Shown here piece after piece: positions 61,973 to 64,000 of a stretch of DNA of 64,000 bases; position 1 is the stretch's first letter; each line of letters starts with the position of its first letter. The notes beneath the pieces are model-generated. The model had not been told where the DNA came from and made no database searches. It worked only from the letters and a program-made list of their open reading frames with translations. The DNA is from Leisingera methylohalidivorans DSM 14336. Lineage in GTDB: Bacteria > Pseudomonadota > Alphaproteobacteria > Rhodobacterales > Rhodobacteraceae. The position numbers and the translations under genes were made by a program. The stretch covers positions 1,762,371 to 1,826,370 of the forward strand of contig NC_023135.1 in assembly GCF_000511355.1 (NCBI RefSeq). The letters run 5' to 3'.

Positions 61973-62506
61973 TCAGGTCAGGATCCGCACCGCACCGCTG
62001 AGCTGGTCGCGCAGCTGGCTGCGCATTGCGGCGGAGCCGATGGGCAGCTCGATCAGCAGGCTGCCGCCGGTCTTATGCCATTGCACCGACACCGCTGTCA
62101 GCCGCGCCCCGCCCAGGGTGTCATAGCTCCGGCGCAAGACGGTGCGGGGACGGCCCCGGCTGCCGGTCTGCAGCACCCGCAGCTCGCAGCGCACCGGGTC
62201 AAAGCACGCCTCGGACCGGTTGCCGGGATCATGCGCCGTCATCAGCACCAGCCCGGTCAGAAGAAACACCACCGAGATGCCGAACCGGATCAGGTTCACT
62301 TCTGGATCAGCGCCGGCAACCGGAACCAGCCACAGCCCGGTGGAGCTGAGGATCATTGCCGCCCCCAGCATCCGCAGAAGGGCCAAACGCAGCGTCCAGT
62401 TTGCTTCCCGCCGCAGGCGCAGCGGCACCGCGCGTGCCACGGCATCAAGGGCATCGGCCACCGGGGCGCGGGTCACCTGCGGCGGGGTTTGATATGTCAC
62501 TGCCAT
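61973..62506 (-). CDS. two-TM membrane protein, hypothetical
   Basis: A 177-residue protein with two adjacent TM segments (about 41-62, LALLRMLGAAMILSSTGLWLV, and about 72-92, FGISVVFLLTGLVLMT) and a C-terminal cytosolic or periplasmic domain of about 80 residues with CFDPVRCELRVLQTG. I do not recognise the family. It has an AGGG site before its ATG. It precedes the yceI gene on the same strand by 154 bp. Confidence 0.7.
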   Translation of the reverse strand: MAVTYQTPPQVTRAPVADALDAVARAVPLRLRREANWTLRLALLRMLGAAMILSSTGLWLVPVAGADPEVNLIRFGISVVFLLTGLVLMTAHDPGNRSEACFDPVRCELRVLQTGSRGRPRTVLRRSYDTLGGARLTAVSVQWHKTGGSLLIELPIGSAAMRSQLRDQLSGAVRILT

Positions 62507-62839
62507 AAGACTGCCCTTTCTAAAGCTGGCCTTTCTGAAGCTGGCCTTTCTGAACCGGCCCGTTCCGGACGATCCGGCGCTGCGGCTGTTCGCCGCGTTC
62601 AGGCTTCGTTAAGAGGCAAGGACCTGTTTCGGGGCCTCAATGCGGCGGCCTTGCGGAACTGCGGCGGCCGCGGCGGGCGGAGGCGTGGAACCGCCCTTTT
62701 GCCTTGCTCTTTCGGCCGCAGCCTGTATAGGAGGCCCTGCTTCCGCGACATTTTCGATCCGCGCAGCCTCTCGTGACCGGGCAGCGGAAGCTTTGATGCC
62801 CGTTCTATGAAATGCGCCTAGACACAAACAGGAGTTCGC
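62507..62839 (+). other. intergenic region and rpsF leader
   Basis: These 333 bp hold three tandem copies of a CTGGCCTTTCTGAA-type unit at 62512-62555, the rpsF promoter (not resolved), and an inverted repeat GCTTCCGC (62739-62746) / GCGGAAGC (62784-62791) that would fold in the rpsF leader. No ORF is supported. Confidence 0.5.
62739..62791 (+). promoter_or_regulatory. hairpin in the rpsF leader
   Basis: A perfect eight-bp stem (GCTTCCGC/GCGGAAGC) encloses 37 bases and lies 48 bp upstream of the rpsF ATG. Leaders of rpsF operons in some bacteria bind the S6:S18 complex for feedback control. Whether this hairpin does so is unproven. Confidence 0.35.
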
Positions 62840-63193
62840 ATGCCACTCTATGAGCATGTCATGATTGCGCGTCAGGACCTGTCCAACTCGCAAGCTGAAG
62901 GCCTCATCGAACATTTCGGTGCTGTTCTGTCCGACAACGGCGGCAAGCTGGTCGAGCAGGAGTACTGGGGCGTCAAGACGATGGCCTACAAGATCAACAA
63001 GAACCGCAAGGGGCACTACTCCTTCCTGAAGACGGACGCCCCTGCCGGCGCCATCCAGGAAATGGAACGCCTGATGCGTCTGCATGACGACGTGATGCGC
63101 GTCCTGACCATCAAGGTCGACGAGCATGGCGAGGGCCCTTCGGTCCAGATGCAGAAGCGCGACGAACGCGACACCCGTCGCGAACGCCGCTGA
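62840..63193 (+). CDS. rpsF: 30S ribosomal protein S6
   Basis: A 117-residue S6 protein, which binds 16S rRNA together with S18 on the platform of the small subunit. It begins MPLYEHVMIARQDLSNSQ and contains YWGVKTMAYKINKNRKGHY and ERLMRLHDDVMRVLTIKVDEH. The charged C-terminal tail (KRDERDTRRERR) is typical of alphaproteobacteria. ACAGGAG precedes the ATG. It heads the rpsF-rpsR-rplI operon. Confidence 0.97.
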   Translation: MPLYEHVMIARQDLSNSQAEGLIEHFGAVLSDNGGKLVEQEYWGVKTMAYKINKNRKGHYSFLKTDAPAGAIQEMERLMRLHDDVMRVLTIKVDEHGEGPSVQMQKRDERDTRRERR

Positions 63194-63221
63194 TCCTAGC
63201 TTGAGAAAAGGACGCTAAATC

Positions 63222-63449
63222 ATGGCAGCCAAACCGTTTTTCCGCCGCCGCAAGGTTTGCCCGTTCTCGGGCGACAACGCGCCGAAGATCGACTACAAAG
63301 ACACCCGTCTGCTGCAGCGCTACATTTCTGAGCGCGGCAAGATCGTGCCTTCGCGCATCACCGCCGTTTCGGCCAAGAAGCAGCGTGAGCTGGCCCGTGC
63401 GATCAAGCGCGCCCGCTTCCTCGCCCTGCTGCCCTACGCCGTGAAGTAA
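63222..63449 (+). CDS. rpsR: 30S ribosomal protein S18
   Basis: A 75-residue basic protein, partner of S6. [22 protein letters not shown], then [40 protein letters not shown] is the family pattern. It follows rpsF by 28 bp with its own AAGGAC site. Confidence 0.97.
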   Translation: MAAKPFFRRRKVCPFSGDNAPKIDYKDTRLLQRYISERGKIVPSRITAVSAKKQRELARAIKRARFLALLPYAVK

Positions 63450-63461
63450 GGAGATAAGCAC

Positions 63462-64000
63462 ATGCAAGTTATCCTTCTTGAACGCGTTGCAAAGCTGGGC
63501 CAGATGGGCGACGTCGTTGACGTGAAGCCCGGGTTCGCCCGCAACTTCCTGCTGCCGCAGGGCAAGGCGAAAACCGCTTCCGAAGCCAACATCGCATCTT
63601 TCGAGGACCAGAAAGCGCAGCTGGAAGCGCGCAACCTGGAAACCAAGAAAGAGGCCGAGGCTCTGGCAGCAAAGCTGGACGGCCAGCAGTTCATCGTGAT
63701 TCGCTCCGCATCGGACGCGGGCGCGCTGTACGGCTCGGTCACCCCGCGCGACGCAGCCGATGCTGCAACCGCGGACGGTTTCTCCGTTGACAAGAAACAG
63801 GTCGCCCTGATCGCTCCGATCAAATACCTCGGCCTGCACACTGTCTCCGTGAAACTGCACCCGGAAGTCGAAGCCGTTATCAACCTGAACGTTGCCCGCT
63901 CGGCTGAAGAAGCTGAACTGCAGGCATCGGGTAAATCGATCCAGGAGCTGGCCGCCGAAGAGGAAGCCGCTGCTGAATTCGAGATCTCCGAACTGTTCGA
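63462..64000 (+). CDS. rplI: 50S ribosomal protein L9, partial
   Basis: The first 179 codons of L9 are in the window. The N-terminal domain [35 protein letters not shown] binds 23S rRNA; a long helix ([25 protein letters not shown]) leads to the C-terminal domain that holds [15 protein letters not shown]. The stop lies beyond the right edge. It follows rpsR by 12 bp, with AAGGAG upstream. Confidence 0.96.
   Translation, partial: MQVILLERVAKLGQMGDVVDVKPGFARNFLLPQGKAKTASEANIASFEDQKAQLEARNLETKKEAEALAAKLDGQQFIVIRSASDAGALYGSVTPRDAADAATADGFSVDKKQVALIAPIKYLGLHTVSVKLHPEVEAVINLNVARSAEEAELQASGKSIQELAAEEEAAAEFEISELF

Overview
The window is a chromosomal segment of a high-GC alphaproteobacterium of the family Rhodobacteraceae, most likely a Roseobacter-group genus close to Leisingera or Phaeobacter. 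This rests on an intact gene transfer agent (GTA) structural cluster in the Rhodobacterales order, an E1-beta subunit carrying its own lipoyl domain, an alphaproteobacterial LexA box (GTTC-N7-GTTC) before uvrA, and an alphaproteobacterial set of DUF455, DUF924, RcnB-like and Hint-domain proteins. No tRNA, rRNA, CRISPR array or complete insertion sequence was seen.

Layout. 1-0.8 kb: 3' end of a Hint-domain gene and a small RcnB-like secreted protein. 1-14 kb, mostly minus strand: uvrA, an MFS transporter, lpd, a DUF924 gene, a second MFS transporter, queA and a giant AsmA/YhdP-like protein. 14-20 kb, plus strand: peroxiredoxin bcp, a DUF455 ferritin-like protein, a winged-helix/RMF-like fusion, an M23 peptidase-bactofilin pair and an RTX protein. 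20-22 kb, minus strand: a DUF3179 protein and two cyclophilins. 22-28 kb, plus strand: pgk, ftsB and pdhA-pdhB-pdhC. 28-29.4 kb: cysE and a DksA/TraR-type zinc-finger protein, divergent. 29.6-44.2 kb, minus strand: the GTA operon from gp1 to gp15 including gp3.5 and gp10.1, with a strong sigma70 promoter and a structured leader. 44.6-50 kb: a YtcJ-like amidohydrolase and a chaperone block of three Hsp20 genes, a small ORF, cbpA and cbpM. 50.4-59 kb: the fatty-acid locus fabD, fabG, acpP, fabF and mltG, interrupted between acpP and fabF by a HisA-like gene and two tandem membrane PilZ genes. 59-62.5 kb: a cytochrome b561-YceI fusion, a separate YceI protein and two small envelope proteins. 62.8-64 kb: rpsF, rpsR and the start of rplI.

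How the parts work together. The pyruvate dehydrogenase genes are split: E1-alpha, E1-beta and E2 sit in one operon and E3 (lpd) lies 17 kb away, but both units carry the same 18-bp palindrome about 30 bp before their start codons, so a common regulator is likely. The GTA operon encodes terminase, portal, protease, capsid, head-tail connectors, tail tube, tape measure and baseplate/peptidase/receptor-binding proteins. Its gp14 peptidase appears to carry an in-frame GC-rich repeat insert between the catalytic histidines.

The most interesting less-described items are the shared pdh operator, the palindromic repeat inside gp14 and the related dispersed repeats, the tandem signal peptide-TM-PilZ proteins with a conserved periplasmic cysteine pair, a candidate small RNA upstream of fabF, the HisA-like paralogue with Asp8 replaced by Glu, and the winged-helix/RMF-like fusion. 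All assignments are from reading the sequence only; no database search was run.
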